In this document: piece by piece, positions 40,976 through 52,189 of the stretch | How positions within the stretch are numbered: position 1 is the stretch's first letter | Layout: every line of letters starts with the position of its first letter | Assembly (NCBI RefSeq): GCF_002339505.1 | Contig: NZ_DDJO01000006.1 | Location: 1 to 62,226, forward strand | Reading direction: 5' to 3' | From: Corynebacterium sp. UBA2622 | Lineage (GTDB): Bacteria; Actinomycetota; Actinomycetes; Mycobacteriales; Mycobacteriaceae | DNA: 62,226 nt | The notes under the pieces: generated by a model | What the model was told of the DNA's origin: nothing | What the model saw: the letters and a program-made list of their open reading frames with translations, nothing else | Database searches by the model: none | Made by a program: the position numbers and the translations under genes

Positions 40976-43021
40976 ATGGCGGAAGCAAGGTCGGAAGCAG
41001 CGACGGAGACAACGGATGGGGCACCGGCCGGACGGGCCCGGGCGGTACGCGCCGCGTGGCCTTTCTACGTCGCCGCCGTGGCGCTGGGTGCCCTGGTGGC
41101 TGGAGCGGTTTCGCAACTGTTCCTCAGCGACTCCCTCGCGGCGCTCGGCATCCCCGATCCGGGCGCGGTGACCACCTTCGGGCTGCCCGCGCTGCGCGGC
41201 ACGGCCTGGATGCTCATCGCGCTGGCCGCGGGGTCGTTCATGTTCTCCGCGTTCCTAATCGCGCCCACGAAGGCGCCGGGCAGAGCGGACCTGAACGGGG
41301 CGCGGCTGACCGTGGACGGGCACCTTGCGGCGAGGACGGGTGCGTGGGCGTCGTTAGGCGTTGCCCTGATTGCCCTCGCGATGATCCCCCTCGTGCTCTC
41401 CGATGTCTCCGGGACGCCCTTCTCCCAGGTCGTGCTGCAACCGTCTTCTTGGGAGCTGGCGCTGCGGCAGGTGTCCGACGCACGCACCTGGCTCATCGTC
41501 GCCGGGCTCTCGCTCGTGGTGGCCGTCGTCGCGTTCGTCAGCCACTCCTGGTGGTCGCAGGTGGCGCTGTTTATCGGGGCGATCGTGGCCATCATGCCCC
41601 TGGGGTTGACCGGCCACTCGGCCACGGGCGGCGACCACGATTACGGCACCAACTCGTATCTTTGGCACCTGACGTTCATGCTCATCTGGGTCGGCGCGCT
41701 CATGGCGCTCATTGCGCACGGCCGCAGGCTCGGGCCGGGGTTGCCGATGGCCGTCGAGCGCTACTCGCGCATCGCTCTATTCGCCTTTGTGGTGATGCTG
41801 TTTTCGGGTGTGATCAACGCCGCCATCCGCGTGCGCATCAGCGACCTGACCTCCTACAACTACGGCTGGGTGCTGGTGGCCAAGACTGTCGGGCTGCTCG
41901 TGCTGGGCTTGATGGGATTCGCGCACAGGCAGATCGTGATCCCGCAGCTGCGGCGCGACCGGAGGGCGTTCACCCGCCTGGCGACGGTGGAGGTGCTCGT
42001 CATGGCCGCCGTCACCGGGCTCGCCGTCACGCTCGGGCGCACGCCTCCGCCCCCGCCGCGCGACCCGAACCTGACTGAAATGCAGCTGAAGATGGGGTAC
42101 AACCTCTCCGCACCGCTGACCACCTGGAACTGGGTGGACGAGTGGCGCCCCGAGCTGCTCTACAGCGTCATCGCGATTCTGCTGGCCGCCTACTACCTGC
42201 ATCTGACGCGCAGGGTGAAGGACTGGCCGGTGGCCCGCACCGCCTGGTGGCTGGTGGGCTGCGCAATCATCGTGGTCACCCTGTCCTCCGGCATCGGCAT
42301 GCACATGACGGCGGCGTACTCGGCCCACATGGTGGTCCACATGATCCTGTCCATGGGCGCGCCCGTCGGCCTCGTCCTCGGCGCGCCCCTGAGCCTGGTT
42401 AAGCGGGCCTACCCGGAAGGCGAGTTCAATCCCCGGATGTGGGCCGAGTCCTTGGAGCGCTCCCGGTTCCTGCGCGTGATCAGCTGGCCACCGGTGTCGC
42501 TGGCGCAGTTCGTGTTCTTCTTCTACATCCTTTACGTGGCGATCCCGCTCTACGAGCTGATGATCTCCGAGCACGCCGGCCACGTGATCATGAACGCCGT
42601 CTTCCTCGTGTCGGGTTACTTATACTTCTGGGAGCTCATCGGCCCCGACCACATCGAGGGACGCGCCTCCGCCAAGGCCCGGCTCGCGTGGTTGTGGGTG
42701 TCCATGCCGATCCACCTGTTCATGGGCGTCTACCTCATGCAGCTCAACATTGTCATGGGCGAGGAGTTCTACCGCTCCCTCGTGCTGCCGTGGAACCCCG
42801 ACCTGCTCGCCGACCAGAAGGTCGGCGGCGGCATCGGCTGGGCTGCCGGTTCCTTCCCGCTGGTCATCGTCTTCGGTGTTCTGTTCCGCGCCTGGCTCGC
42901 GGAGGACCGGGAGGAGACCCGCGAGGTGGACCGCCGCGCCGAGGAAACCGATGACGAGGAGTGGAAGCGCTACAACGAGATGCTCGCCCAGTACACGCAG
43001 GCCGGAACCTCCCGCAAGTAA
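40976..43021 (+). CDS. CopD-CtaG fusion: copper uptake/cytochrome oxidase assembly protein
   Basis: Large membrane protein (681 aa). The N-terminal half (to about residue 350) is a CopD-like copper-resistance domain with SWWSQVALFIGAIVAIMPLGLTGHSATGGDHDYGTNSYLWHLTFML; the C-terminal half is the caa3-type CtaG domain with histidine-rich helices (GIGMHMTAAYSAHMVVHMILSMGAP, PDHIEGRASAK). It probably delivers copper for oxidase assembly. ATG 40976 is chosen over 40949 because TAGGGT lies exactly 7 nt upstream (40963-40968). A charged tail (EEDREETREVDRRAEETDDEEW) ends it. Confidence 0.9.
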   Translation: MAEARSEAATETTDGAPAGRARAVRAAWPFYVAAVALGALVAGAVSQLFLSDSLAALGIPDPGAVTTFGLPALRGTAWMLIALAAGSFMFSAFLIAPTKAPGRADLNGARLTVDGHLAARTGAWASLGVALIALAMIPLVLSDVSGTPFSQVVLQPSSWELALRQVSDARTWLIVAGLSLVVAVVAFVSHSWWSQVALFIGAIVAIMPLGLTGHSATGGDHDYGTNSYLWHLTFMLIWVGALMALIAHGRRLGPGLPMAVERYSRIALFAFVVMLFSGVINAAIRVRISDLTSYNYGWVLVAKTVGLLVLGLMGFAHRQIVIPQLRRDRRAFTRLATVEVLVMAAVTGLAVTLGRTPPPPPRDPNLTEMQLKMGYNLSAPLTTWNWVDEWRPELLYSVIAILLAAYYLHLTRRVKDWPVARTAWWLVGCAIIVVTLSSGIGMHMTAAYSAHMVVHMILSMGAPVGLVLGAPLSLVKRAYPEGEFNPRMWAESLERSRFLRVISWPPVSLAQFVFFFYILYVAIPLYELMISEHAGHVIMNAVFLVSGYLYFWELIGPDHIEGRASAKARLAWLWVSMPIHLFMGVYLMQLNIVMGEEFYRSLVLPWNPDLLADQKVGGGIGWAAGSFPLVIVFGVLFRAWLAEDREETREVDRRAEETDDEEWKRYNEMLAQYTQAGTSRK

Positions 43022-43040
43022 ACGGGCCCCTTTAATTCCG

Positions 43041-43086
43041 CCTGTGGACAGCCCGACAGCGTTGTCCACAGGCTTTTCGCTTTCCC
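43041..43086 (+). terminator. Terminator after the CopD-CtaG gene
   Basis: CCTGTGGACA pairs with TGTCCACAGG, followed by CTTTT. The arms happen to contain TTGTCCACA, the DnaA-box sequence of high-GC actinobacteria. Confidence 0.7.
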
Positions 43087-43185
43087 CTTTCGCACCTTGC
43101 TTTTCGACGGCACCATTGAACCCGCTGGGGCACACCGCCCGCAGCCACCCACCGCCATGGAGAACGACACAAAAGGGGGCCATCC

Positions 43186-43746
43186 ATGAGCCAGATGCCG
43201 ATCACCGTCAGCGGCAACCTGACCGCAGACCCGGAGTTCCGTACCTTCGACGGCAGCGGAGCCAAGCTGTGCAAGTTCCGGGTCGCCACGTCGCGCCGCT
43301 ACCCGACCAGCGAGACCGACTCCAGCAACAACCCGGTGTGGCAGGACACCGACAACCTCTACATCGACGTCGAGTGCTGGGGCCAGCTCGCCGTCAACGC
43401 GGCCGCCTCGCTGCGCCGCGGCTTCCCCGTCCTGGTCGCCGGCTACCTGGTCACCGATGTCTGGGACCAGGAGATCGCCGACCACGTCGGGGAGATGAAG
43501 ACAGTCTCCCGCTACAGCACGAAGATCAAGGCCGGAAAGGTCGCTTTCGAGCTGAGCAACTACCAGGTCTCCTCGATGCGCAGCAGCGCCTCCGGCAACA
43601 CGCTGGCCGGACAGCAGCCGGTCACCGTGCGCACCCCGGAGGACCTGGCCACCGGGGTGGCGGAGCCGCGCGTGAGCGCCGAGGACGCCGTGGCCGCCGG
43701 CGCGCAGCAGGATGCGGAAAGGGAGGAGGCGGGAGCCCCGTTCTAG
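43186..43746 (+). CDS. ssb: Single-stranded DNA-binding protein, second (SsbB-like) type
   Basis: OB-fold protein of 186 aa: ITVSGNLTADPEFRTFDGSGAKLCKFRVATSRRY, then VECWGQLAVNAAASLRRGFPVLVAGYLVTDVWDQ. Unlike the essential SSB, the C-terminus lacks the DDDIPF-type acidic tip (it ends EREEAGAPF), which suggests the extra SsbB form found in many actinobacteria. The ATG follows AAGGGGG. It lies 100 nt before ettA but is probably transcribed alone. A role in recombination or DNA uptake is possible. Confidence 0.85.
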   Translation: MSQMPITVSGNLTADPEFRTFDGSGAKLCKFRVATSRRYPTSETDSSNNPVWQDTDNLYIDVECWGQLAVNAAASLRRGFPVLVAGYLVTDVWDQEIADHVGEMKTVSRYSTKIKAGKVAFELSNYQVSSMRSSASGNTLAGQQPVTVRTPEDLATGVAEPRVSAEDAVAAGAQQDAEREEAGAPF

Positions 43747-43846
43747 GCCTTCACTAGGGAAAACGACTGTTTGCGCGCGTGGTGTAGCGCTTCAGCCGGT
43801 GATGTACCCTGAGTGGAGAATTCTTTCGACTCAAAGGGGAAAACAC

Positions 43847-45517
43847 GTGGCTGAGTTCATCTACACGATGAAGAACGTACGCAGGGCCATCGGTGACAAG
43901 GTCATTCTGGACAATGTCACCATGGCCTTTTACCCCGGCGCCAAGATCGGCGTCGTGGGCCCCAACGGCGCCGGTAAGTCGTCGTTGCTCAAGATCATGG
44001 CGGGCATCGACCAGCCCAACAACGGCGAGGCCTTTCTCGACCCCGGCGCCTCCGTGGGCATCCTCCTCCAGGAGCCGCCGCTGAACGAGGAGAAGACCGT
44101 CCGCCAGAACGTCGAGGAGGGCTTGGGCGACATCTTCGAGAAGAAGCAGCGCTTCGAGGAGATCGCAGAGGAGATGGCCACCAACTACTCCGACGAGCTG
44201 ATGGAGGAGATGGGCAAGCTCCAGGAGGCGCTCGACGCCGCTGACGCCTGGGAGGTCGACTCCAAGATCGATCAGGCGCTCGATGCCCTCCGCTGCCCGC
44301 CGGCTGACGAGCCCGTCACCCACCTCTCGGGTGGAGAGCGCCGCCGCGTCGCACTGGCCAAGCTGCTGCTCCAGGAGCCGGACCTGCTGCTTCTCGACGA
44401 GCCCACCAACCACCTGGACGCCGAGTCCGTGCTCTGGCTGGAGCGTCACCTGCAGGATTACAAGGGTGCCGTCCTGGCCATCACCCACGACCGCTACTTC
44501 CTCGACAACGTCGCCGAGTGGATCTGCGAGGTCGACCGCGGAAAGCTCTACCCCTACGAGGGCAACTACTCCACCTACCTGGAGAAGAAGGCCGAGCGCC
44601 TCGAGGTCTCCGGCAAGAAGGACCAGAAGCTGCAGAAGCGCCTCAAGAACGAGTTGGACTGGGTCCGCTCCTCACCCAAGGCCCGCCAGGCGAAGAACAA
44701 GGCGCGCCTGGAGCGCTACGAGGAAATGGCGGCCGAGGCCGAGCAGTACCGCAAGCTCGACTTCGAGGAGATCCAGATCCCGACCCCGCCGCGTCTGGGC
44801 AACAAGGTCGTGGAGGTCGATCATCTGGACAAGGGCTTCGACGACCGCGTCCTGATCAAGGACCTCTCCTTCACGCTGCCACGCAACGGTATCGTCGGCG
44901 TGATCGGGCCGAACGGCGTGGGCAAGACCACGCTGTTCAAGACGATCGTCGGGCTCGAGCAGCCGGACGACGGAACTGTGTCCGTCGGCGAGACGGTGCA
45001 GCTGAGTTACGTGGACCAGAACCGCGCCAATATCGACCCGGAGAAGACGGTGTGGGAGGTCGTCTCCGACGGGCTCGACTACATCCATGTCGGCCAGAAC
45101 GAGATGCCCTCCCGGGCCTACCTCTCCGCCTTCGGTTTCAAGGGCCCGGACCAGCAGAAGCCGTCCAAGGTGCTCTCGGGCGGTGAGCGCAACCGCCTCA
45201 ACCTGGCGCTGACCCTGAAGCAGGGAGGCAACCTGATCCTCCTCGACGAGCCGACCAACGACCTCGACGTGGAGACGCTCGGCTCGCTGGAGAATGCCCT
45301 GCAGAACTTCCCGGGTTGCGCCGTGGTCATCTCCCACGACCGCTGGTTCCTCGACCGTACCTGCACCCACATCCTCGCCTGGGAGGGAAACATCGAGGAG
45401 GGCAAGTGGTTCTGGTACGAGGGCAACTTCGGCGACTACGAGAAGAACAAGGTTGAGCGGCTGGGCGAGGAGGCCGCAAAACCCTCCCGCGTCACCCACC
45501 GCCGCCTGACCCGCTAA
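43847..45517 (+). CDS. ettA: Energy-dependent translational throttle EttA (ABC-F)
   Basis: Soluble ABC-F ATPase (556 aa) that binds the ribosomal E site and gates elongation by energy state. Two ATPase domains are complete: Walker A GPNGAGKSS and GPNGVGKTT, signatures LSGGERRRVA and LSGGERNRLN, and Walker B LLLLDEPTNHLD and LILLDEPTNDLD. Between them is the charged linker (KKAERLEVSGKKDQKLQKRLKNELDWVRSSPKARQAKNKARL), and the arm of the EttA type is in domain 1. GTG 43847 follows AAAGGGG and matches the family start; longer frames upstream cross the end of ssb. Confidence 0.95.
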   Translation: MAEFIYTMKNVRRAIGDKVILDNVTMAFYPGAKIGVVGPNGAGKSSLLKIMAGIDQPNNGEAFLDPGASVGILLQEPPLNEEKTVRQNVEEGLGDIFEKKQRFEEIAEEMATNYSDELMEEMGKLQEALDAADAWEVDSKIDQALDALRCPPADEPVTHLSGGERRRVALAKLLLQEPDLLLLDEPTNHLDAESVLWLERHLQDYKGAVLAITHDRYFLDNVAEWICEVDRGKLYPYEGNYSTYLEKKAERLEVSGKKDQKLQKRLKNELDWVRSSPKARQAKNKARLERYEEMAAEAEQYRKLDFEEIQIPTPPRLGNKVVEVDHLDKGFDDRVLIKDLSFTLPRNGIVGVIGPNGVGKTTLFKTIVGLEQPDDGTVSVGETVQLSYVDQNRANIDPEKTVWEVVSDGLDYIHVGQNEMPSRAYLSAFGFKGPDQQKPSKVLSGGERNRLNLALTLKQGGNLILLDEPTNDLDVETLGSLENALQNFPGCAVVISHDRWFLDRTCTHILAWEGNIEEGKWFWYEGNFGDYEKNKVERLGEEAAKPSRVTHRRLTR

Positions 45518-45578
45518 GAGCCCGCCAGCACCGGTCCACACAGCCGCGCCATTCAGGCCGCACAAGGAGCATGAGTTC

Positions 45579-46049
45579 ATGGCTGAAAACAACGGCGCCG
45601 CCAACCTGACAGACGAAGTCACCCTGCCCGTGCGGTGGGGCGACTTCGACAGGTTCGGCCACGTCAACAACCTCACCTACATCGAGTACGCCCAGGAGGC
45701 GCGCATCGCCTTCGGCAACGAGCACTTCGGGGGCGGAACGGGCCTTCCGGTGTTCGTCCGCCACATCGAGGCGGACTACACCCGCCCGCTGCTGCCGGAC
45801 ACCACCGAGGTGACGGTGCGTACCGAGGTGACCAACGTGGGCAACACCTCGTTCACCACACGCCAGGACATCCTGGACAGACAGGGACGCGTGTGCTGCA
45901 CCGTCACCAGCATCCTCGTGGTGGTCGACACGGCCACCGCCACCCCCCGCGCGATCACCAAGCGGGAGATGGGCATTCTCATGCGCGCCTCCGACACCGG
46001 GGATGCCGGCTCCGGGGAGGCGGAGCAGTCAGGGGAGAGAGGGGAGTGA
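45579..46049 (+). CDS. Acyl-CoA thioesterase, 4HBT hot-dog fold
   Basis: Single hot-dog-fold protein of 156 aa. VRWGDFDRFGHVNNLTYIEYAQEARI carries the catalytic Asp/His motif of the 4-hydroxybenzoyl-CoA-type thioesterases. It probably hydrolyses acyl-CoA of unknown chain length. The ATG follows AAGGAG. The C-terminus is extended by a Gly/Glu-rich tail, whose last codons overlap the next gene's GTG start, coupling the two. Confidence 0.86.
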   Translation: MAENNGAANLTDEVTLPVRWGDFDRFGHVNNLTYIEYAQEARIAFGNEHFGGGTGLPVFVRHIEADYTRPLLPDTTEVTVRTEVTNVGNTSFTTRQDILDRQGRVCCTVTSILVVVDTATATPRAITKREMGILMRASDTGDAGSGEAEQSGERGE

Positions 46050-46678
46050 GAACCGAATCCCTCCGCGTCTACCGTGGCGTGGCGGGTCTCACCGCACTCG
46101 TCGGGCGGGCCACCCGGCTCGACGCGGCCGCCTCGGCGCGCTTCTCCCAGTTGGGAGACATGCTCGTCGATGTCTTCGTCACCACGCCCTTCGAGTGCGT
46201 CGCCTCCCGCCGGGTGGAGGCGATTGCCTCGCGCGACGGCGCGGTTGTGGCCGCGAGCGATCTGTTCGCCGCGCTGGGTGAAAACCGTTCGGAGGTGGGA
46301 AGCCCCCGTGACCCGAACTGGCCGGGAGCCCTGCCGCCCAAGGAGGGCTTCATCGAGCGCGACACTATACCCGTCGGGGTGGTGCGCCAGCTCGCCGAGG
46401 AGGGCCGCTCCCTCGCCCGGCAGTTCTCCGGCCCTCTCGGGCCGCCGTCGTCCCTGCTCAATCAGACAGTTCTCACCGCAGACGCGGATTCCGCCCACCC
46501 GGTGGAGATCCCGATGCGCATGATCTTCACGTGCACCTCCCTCGGCCTCATCCCCGGGTTCGCCGCGCCGGTGGAGGTGCCGCGCCACCTGCGGGTCTCC
46601 ACCGCCGGGCGGTGGGTGCGCGTGGACGCTCCCTTCGGCAGCGTCTACCGCTCCACCTCTCTGGGCCTGTTCACCTAG
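46046..46678 (+). CDS. Conserved-looking protein of unknown function
   Basis: 210-aa soluble protein with no motif I recognise. It begins VRTESLRVYRGVAGLTALVG, has a GxxWPGALPPKEGFIERDTIPV-like middle and a C-terminal RHLRVSTAGRWVRVDAPFGSVYRSTSLGLF. It has no signal peptide and no membrane segment. GTG 46046 overlaps the thioesterase stop (GTGA), so it probably acts with it. Its 3' end overlaps the convergent FAD oxidase gene by 4 nt. The even codon use over its length supports it as real. Confidence 0.72.
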   Translation: MRTESLRVYRGVAGLTALVGRATRLDAAASARFSQLGDMLVDVFVTTPFECVASRRVEAIASRDGAVVAASDLFAALGENRSEVGSPRDPNWPGALPPKEGFIERDTIPVGVVRQLAEEGRSLARQFSGPLGPPSSLLNQTVLTADADSAHPVEIPMRMIFTCTSLGLIPGFAAPVEVPRHLRVSTAGRWVRVDAPFGSVYRSTSLGLFT

Positions 46679-48015
46679 CCGAAGAGCCGGCGCAGGTAGT
46701 CGGAGCCGAAGCGCCGCTGTGGATCCATCTCCTCGCGCAGCGCGCAGAACTCGTTGAAACCCGGGTAGATGGCCGCGAGGTCCTCCCGCTCCAGGGTGTG
46801 CATCTTTCCCCAGTGCGGCCGGCCGCCCGCCGCGCGGAGGATGGATTCGAGCGGGGGGAAATACTCGGCCGGATTGGCCGACTTGGGCACGTGCACCGCG
46901 ATGTACATGGACTCCCTCCCCGTCGACGTGGACAGCGCGACATCGTCCGCGGCGGTCGAACGCAGCTCGAGGGGGAAGGGGATGCGCCAACCGCGCCGCT
47001 CGACCTCCGCGCGGATTTCCCGCACGGCCGCGGGGCCGTCGGCAAGCGGAACCGCGTACTCCATCTCGTGGAAGCGCACCCGCCGCGGGGTGGAGAACAC
47101 CTCGTGGGCGGGGGAGCGGTAGGCGCTGGCCCCCATCGCGCCGACCGCGACGTTGTTCAGGAAAGCGACCGTCCCGGGCACGGCCCGGCCCACGAGGAGT
47201 GAGGCGGCGAAGACCCCGTTGCCCAGCACCTCGTCCTCGAGCGTGCGGGTGAGCCAGGTGCGGGTCTTCGGCTCCCCGCCCGGGGCCGGGGCGCCCGGGG
47301 CGAGGCGGGTGTTGCGCTTCACCATCGCGCGGTCGGTGTGAGGGAACCAGAACGCCTCGAAGTGGTCGACGGAGCGGGTGCGTTCCTCCCAGGTGTCCAG
47401 GACGTCATCGATGTTGTCGGTGCCCTCCACGGCCAGGAGGTCGAAGGCATCGACGCACTGCATCTCCACCTCGGTAACAATGCCGAGAGCTCCGAGGGAG
47501 ACGGTGACCAGCCGCAGGAGGTCGGCGTTGTCATCGAGGGAGTACTCCCGGGCGGTGCCGGAGGCGTCGACAAGCGAAAGGGCGGTGACGGTGCCCGCGA
47601 AACCCGTCCACTCGATGCCGGTGCCGTGGGTCGAGGTGGAGATTGCCCCCGCGAGGGACTGGACGTCGATGTCGCCCTGGTTCGCCAGTGCGAGCCCGAA
47701 GGGGGCGAGCAGGCGCGGGACGTCGCGGAGGCGGGTGCCGGCGAGGAAGCGGACGCGCTTGCGTCCCCTGTCCACGGAGACGATGCCGGAGAGGCGGTCG
47801 AGACTCACCATGTCCCGGTCCCCGGCGGCGCACGGGGTGAAGGAGTGCGCCCCGCCGAAGGGGCGGAGGCTGCGGCCCGCCGGCAGGTCGCGCACCAGCT
47901 CGGAGAGCGCGGCGACGGATCCCGGGTAGTGGATCGCGTCGGGGGTGGTGGTCACCGAGCCGGACCAGTTGCGAAAGGTCGCTTGACGACGGGTGCGCGG
48001 GGAATGCAGTTTCAT
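46675..48015 (-). CDS. FAD-linked D-arabinono/L-gulono-1,4-lactone oxidase family protein
   Basis: 446-aa vanillyl-alcohol-oxidase-type flavoprotein. The FAD-binding domain shows RPFGGAHSFTPCA and ANQGDIDVQSLAGAISTSTHGTGIEW, and the C-terminal ALO domain ends in GRPHWGKMHTLEREDLAAIYPGFNEFCALREEMDPQRRF. HWGK and the PxxRF-like end are diagnostic. Relatives oxidise sugar lactones to ascorbate-like products; the true substrate in corynebacteria is unknown. ATG 48015 overlaps the stop of the racemase-like gene as ATGA; ATG 48027 with GAGGAAAAGG is an alternative. Confidence 0.88.
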   Translation of the reverse strand: MKLHSPRTRRQATFRNWSGSVTTTPDAIHYPGSVAALSELVRDLPAGRSLRPFGGAHSFTPCAAGDRDMVSLDRLSGIVSVDRGRKRVRFLAGTRLRDVPRLLAPFGLALANQGDIDVQSLAGAISTSTHGTGIEWTGFAGTVTALSLVDASGTAREYSLDDNADLLRLVTVSLGALGIVTEVEMQCVDAFDLLAVEGTDNIDDVLDTWEERTRSVDHFEAFWFPHTDRAMVKRNTRLAPGAPAPGGEPKTRTWLTRTLEDEVLGNGVFAASLLVGRAVPGTVAFLNNVAVGAMGASAYRSPAHEVFSTPRRVRFHEMEYAVPLADGPAAVREIRAEVERRGWRIPFPLELRSTAADDVALSTSTGRESMYIAVHVPKSANPAEYFPPLESILRAAGGRPHWGKMHTLEREDLAAIYPGFNEFCALREEMDPQRRFGSDYLRRLFG

Positions 48016-49223
48016 CGGAGGGTCCATCCTTTTCCTCGGTAGGTGTCCCAGACCTCGTGGGAGCCGTCCGGGTGCACCGCGATCATGCGGTCGACGTTCT
48101 CGGTCATCTCGCCCGCCTTGGCGTGGCGGAACCAGACGAGGTCTCCCACGCAGAGCTGGCTGGCGGCAGGACCGCGCAGTGGGGTCTGCACCTCGCCGGG
48201 CCCCTCGGTGGGGGAGTAGCGCAGGCCCGGCGGGTGGGTGGGCGCGGGGGCGCGGTCGGCCGCCGGCGGGCCGGAGGCGATCCATCCGCCGGAGTTCACG
48301 GTCACCCAGCCGTCGCCGGGAATGCGGGAGACCTGACAGGCGAAGTAGGCGGCGGGGACGTGGTCGATGTCCGCGAAGCGGTCGAAAATGACGGGGGTGT
48401 AGAACCCGGAGCCGGCCGCGAGCTCCGTCAGCGATCCGTCCAGCGCGCTGACCCCGAGCGATCCGGTGCCGCCGCCGTTGACGAATTCGAGGTCCGCCAC
48501 CTCCCGGGCGGCCGCGACGCACTCCGCGCGGCGCGGGCTGAGCTGGCGCATGGAGCTGACGCGCAGACGGCGCTTCACGGCGCCGACAACGCCCGTTTCC
48601 GCGTCCGCGACTGAGGCGACCTGGCCCTCGTACCCCATCAGACCCACCAGGCGGAGCTGGGGGCGGCGGGTGATCTCGCGGGCGAGGTTGCGGGTCTGCT
48701 CCGGCGTGCGGACGGGCGAGCGGCGGGGGCCGATCGTAGCACCGGGCAACCGCAGGGCGCAGTCGATGTCGATGGCGACGCGCACGGGCCCGCCCCCGGC
48801 CGCGGAGCTGCACAACAGGTCGAGGTGCGGGGAGGAATCGACCATCACAGTGATCTCGCGGCGCAACCGGGGGTCGCCGGACAGCTTCCGCAGCGCGGGG
48901 AGGTTGACCGAGGGGTAGGCGACCAGGATGTCACCGAAGCCCTCGCGGACCAGGTTGATCGCCTCCGGAACGCTGTAGGCCAGGATCCCGCGGTATCCCT
49001 CGTGGTCGAGCACCCGCCTCAACGCGGCGGTGCTGCGCAGGGACTTCGAGGCCACGCGTATCGGCAGGCCGAGGGCGCGCTCGCGCATCCGGCGGGCGTT
49101 GTGGTCGAAGGCGGCCACGTCCACCGCCGCACACGGTGCGGTGAGCTCGCCGCCGGCGATGAGGCCGGGAATGACCTCGAGCAACTGCGGGGACGGGGCG
49201 GTGCGGATGGTCGACATACGCAC
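48012..49223 (-). CDS. PLP-dependent alanine racemase/D-threonine aldolase-like protein
   Basis: 403-aa fold-type III PLP enzyme. The lysine for PLP lies in LPIRVASKSLRSTAALRRVL near residue 60, and the C-terminal domain with a metal-site-like SGGW...DRFADIDHVPAAYF and VGDLVWFRHAKAGEMTENVDRM resembles D-threonine aldolase/amino-acid deaminase more than true Alr. The start may be MRMST at 49223 or MSTIR at 49217. It is coupled to the downstream FAD oxidase, a pairing also seen in mycobacteria near Rv1769-Rv1771. The reaction is unknown. Confidence 0.82.
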   Translation of the reverse strand: MRMSTIRTAPSPQLLEVIPGLIAGGELTAPCAAVDVAAFDHNARRMRERALGLPIRVASKSLRSTAALRRVLDHEGYRGILAYSVPEAINLVREGFGDILVAYPSVNLPALRKLSGDPRLRREITVMVDSSPHLDLLCSSAAGGGPVRVAIDIDCALRLPGATIGPRRSPVRTPEQTRNLAREITRRPQLRLVGLMGYEGQVASVADAETGVVGAVKRRLRVSSMRQLSPRRAECVAAAREVADLEFVNGGGTGSLGVSALDGSLTELAAGSGFYTPVIFDRFADIDHVPAAYFACQVSRIPGDGWVTVNSGGWIASGPPAADRAPAPTHPPGLRYSPTEGPGEVQTPLRGPAASQLCVGDLVWFRHAKAGEMTENVDRMIAVHPDGSHEVWDTYRGKGWTLR

Positions 49224-49289
49224 ATATTAGTGTTGCGAAACTATCCCCGCCGTGTTTTCGCCCGCGTAAGGGCGGTGACCGGGGGCGCC

Positions 49290-49712
49290 CTACTGCCTGT
49301 TGATCATCATGTAGGCCACGCGCTGCATGTGGTTCCACAGCTGGGCGCGGGCCGGCCCCGGCAGCCGGTGTTCATCGAACTGGTCAAGCGAACGCTCCAT
49401 CAGCTGCAGCCACCGCTCCGCCTCGGGCTCGCCGATGGAGAAGGGGAAGTGCCGCTTGCGCAGCATCGGCCGCCCGCGCTCCTGCTGGAAGGTGTGCGGT
49501 CCGCCCCAGTACTGCACGAGGAACCACCGCAGCCGGTTCTCCGCGCCCTCCCAGTCATCGCTCGGGTACATGGGGCCGAGCAGGTCGTCGACCTTCACCT
49601 GCTCGTAGAACCCGTGGACGAGGTCGCGGAAGAACTCCTCCCCGAGTGCGTCGTAGACGCTGGGATGCGGCTCGCCGCCGCCCGTTTCGCGGGGGCTGAG
49701 GGGCAGGTTCAT
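49290..49712 (-). CDS. glbO: Group II truncated haemoglobin
   Basis: 140-aa 2-on-2 globin of the GlbO group. Marks of the group are SVYDALGEEFFRDLVHGFYEQV, the LGPMYPSDDWEGAENRLRWFLVQYWGGP helix with the haem-pocket Trp/Tyr residues, and the proximal His in RKRHFPFSIG. It probably handles oxygen, nitric oxide or peroxide at the membrane side of respiration. It starts 17 nt after pepN with AAGGACC, in the same operon; pepN-glbO neighbours are conserved in mycobacteria. Confidence 0.93.
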   Translation of the reverse strand: MNLPLSPRETGGGEPHPSVYDALGEEFFRDLVHGFYEQVKVDDLLGPMYPSDDWEGAENRLRWFLVQYWGGPHTFQQERGRPMLRKRHFPFSIGEPEAERWLQLMERSLDQFDEHRLPGPARAQLWNHMQRVAYMMINRQ

Positions 49713-49729
49713 CGGCTACCAGGTCCTTC

Positions 49730-52144
<2,415 letters not shown>

Positions 52145-52151
52145 GCGGACC

Positions 52152-52182
52152 AATCTACCCGCCGGCCAAAGTTGTTTAGTCT
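52152..52182. promoter_or_regulatory. Back-to-back leaderless -10 motifs, pepN and Rv2466c-like gene
   Basis: AATCTA (52152-52157, reads TAGATT for pepN) and TAGTCT (52177-52182) each sit exactly 7 nt from their start codons, in a 45-nt divergent region with no ribosome site. The two promoters must overlap, so transcription of one may block the other. Confidence 0.7.
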
Positions 52183-52189
52183 GGATCAC

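Noticed and set aside
43041..43082. TTGTCCACA and its inverted copy, which equal actinobacterial DnaA boxes, possibly an origin
   Set aside because: Only one inverted pair is present, it forms a 10-bp stem followed by CTTTT, and it lies right after the CopD-CtaG stop. A terminator explains it; there is no dnaA, dnaN or box cluster.
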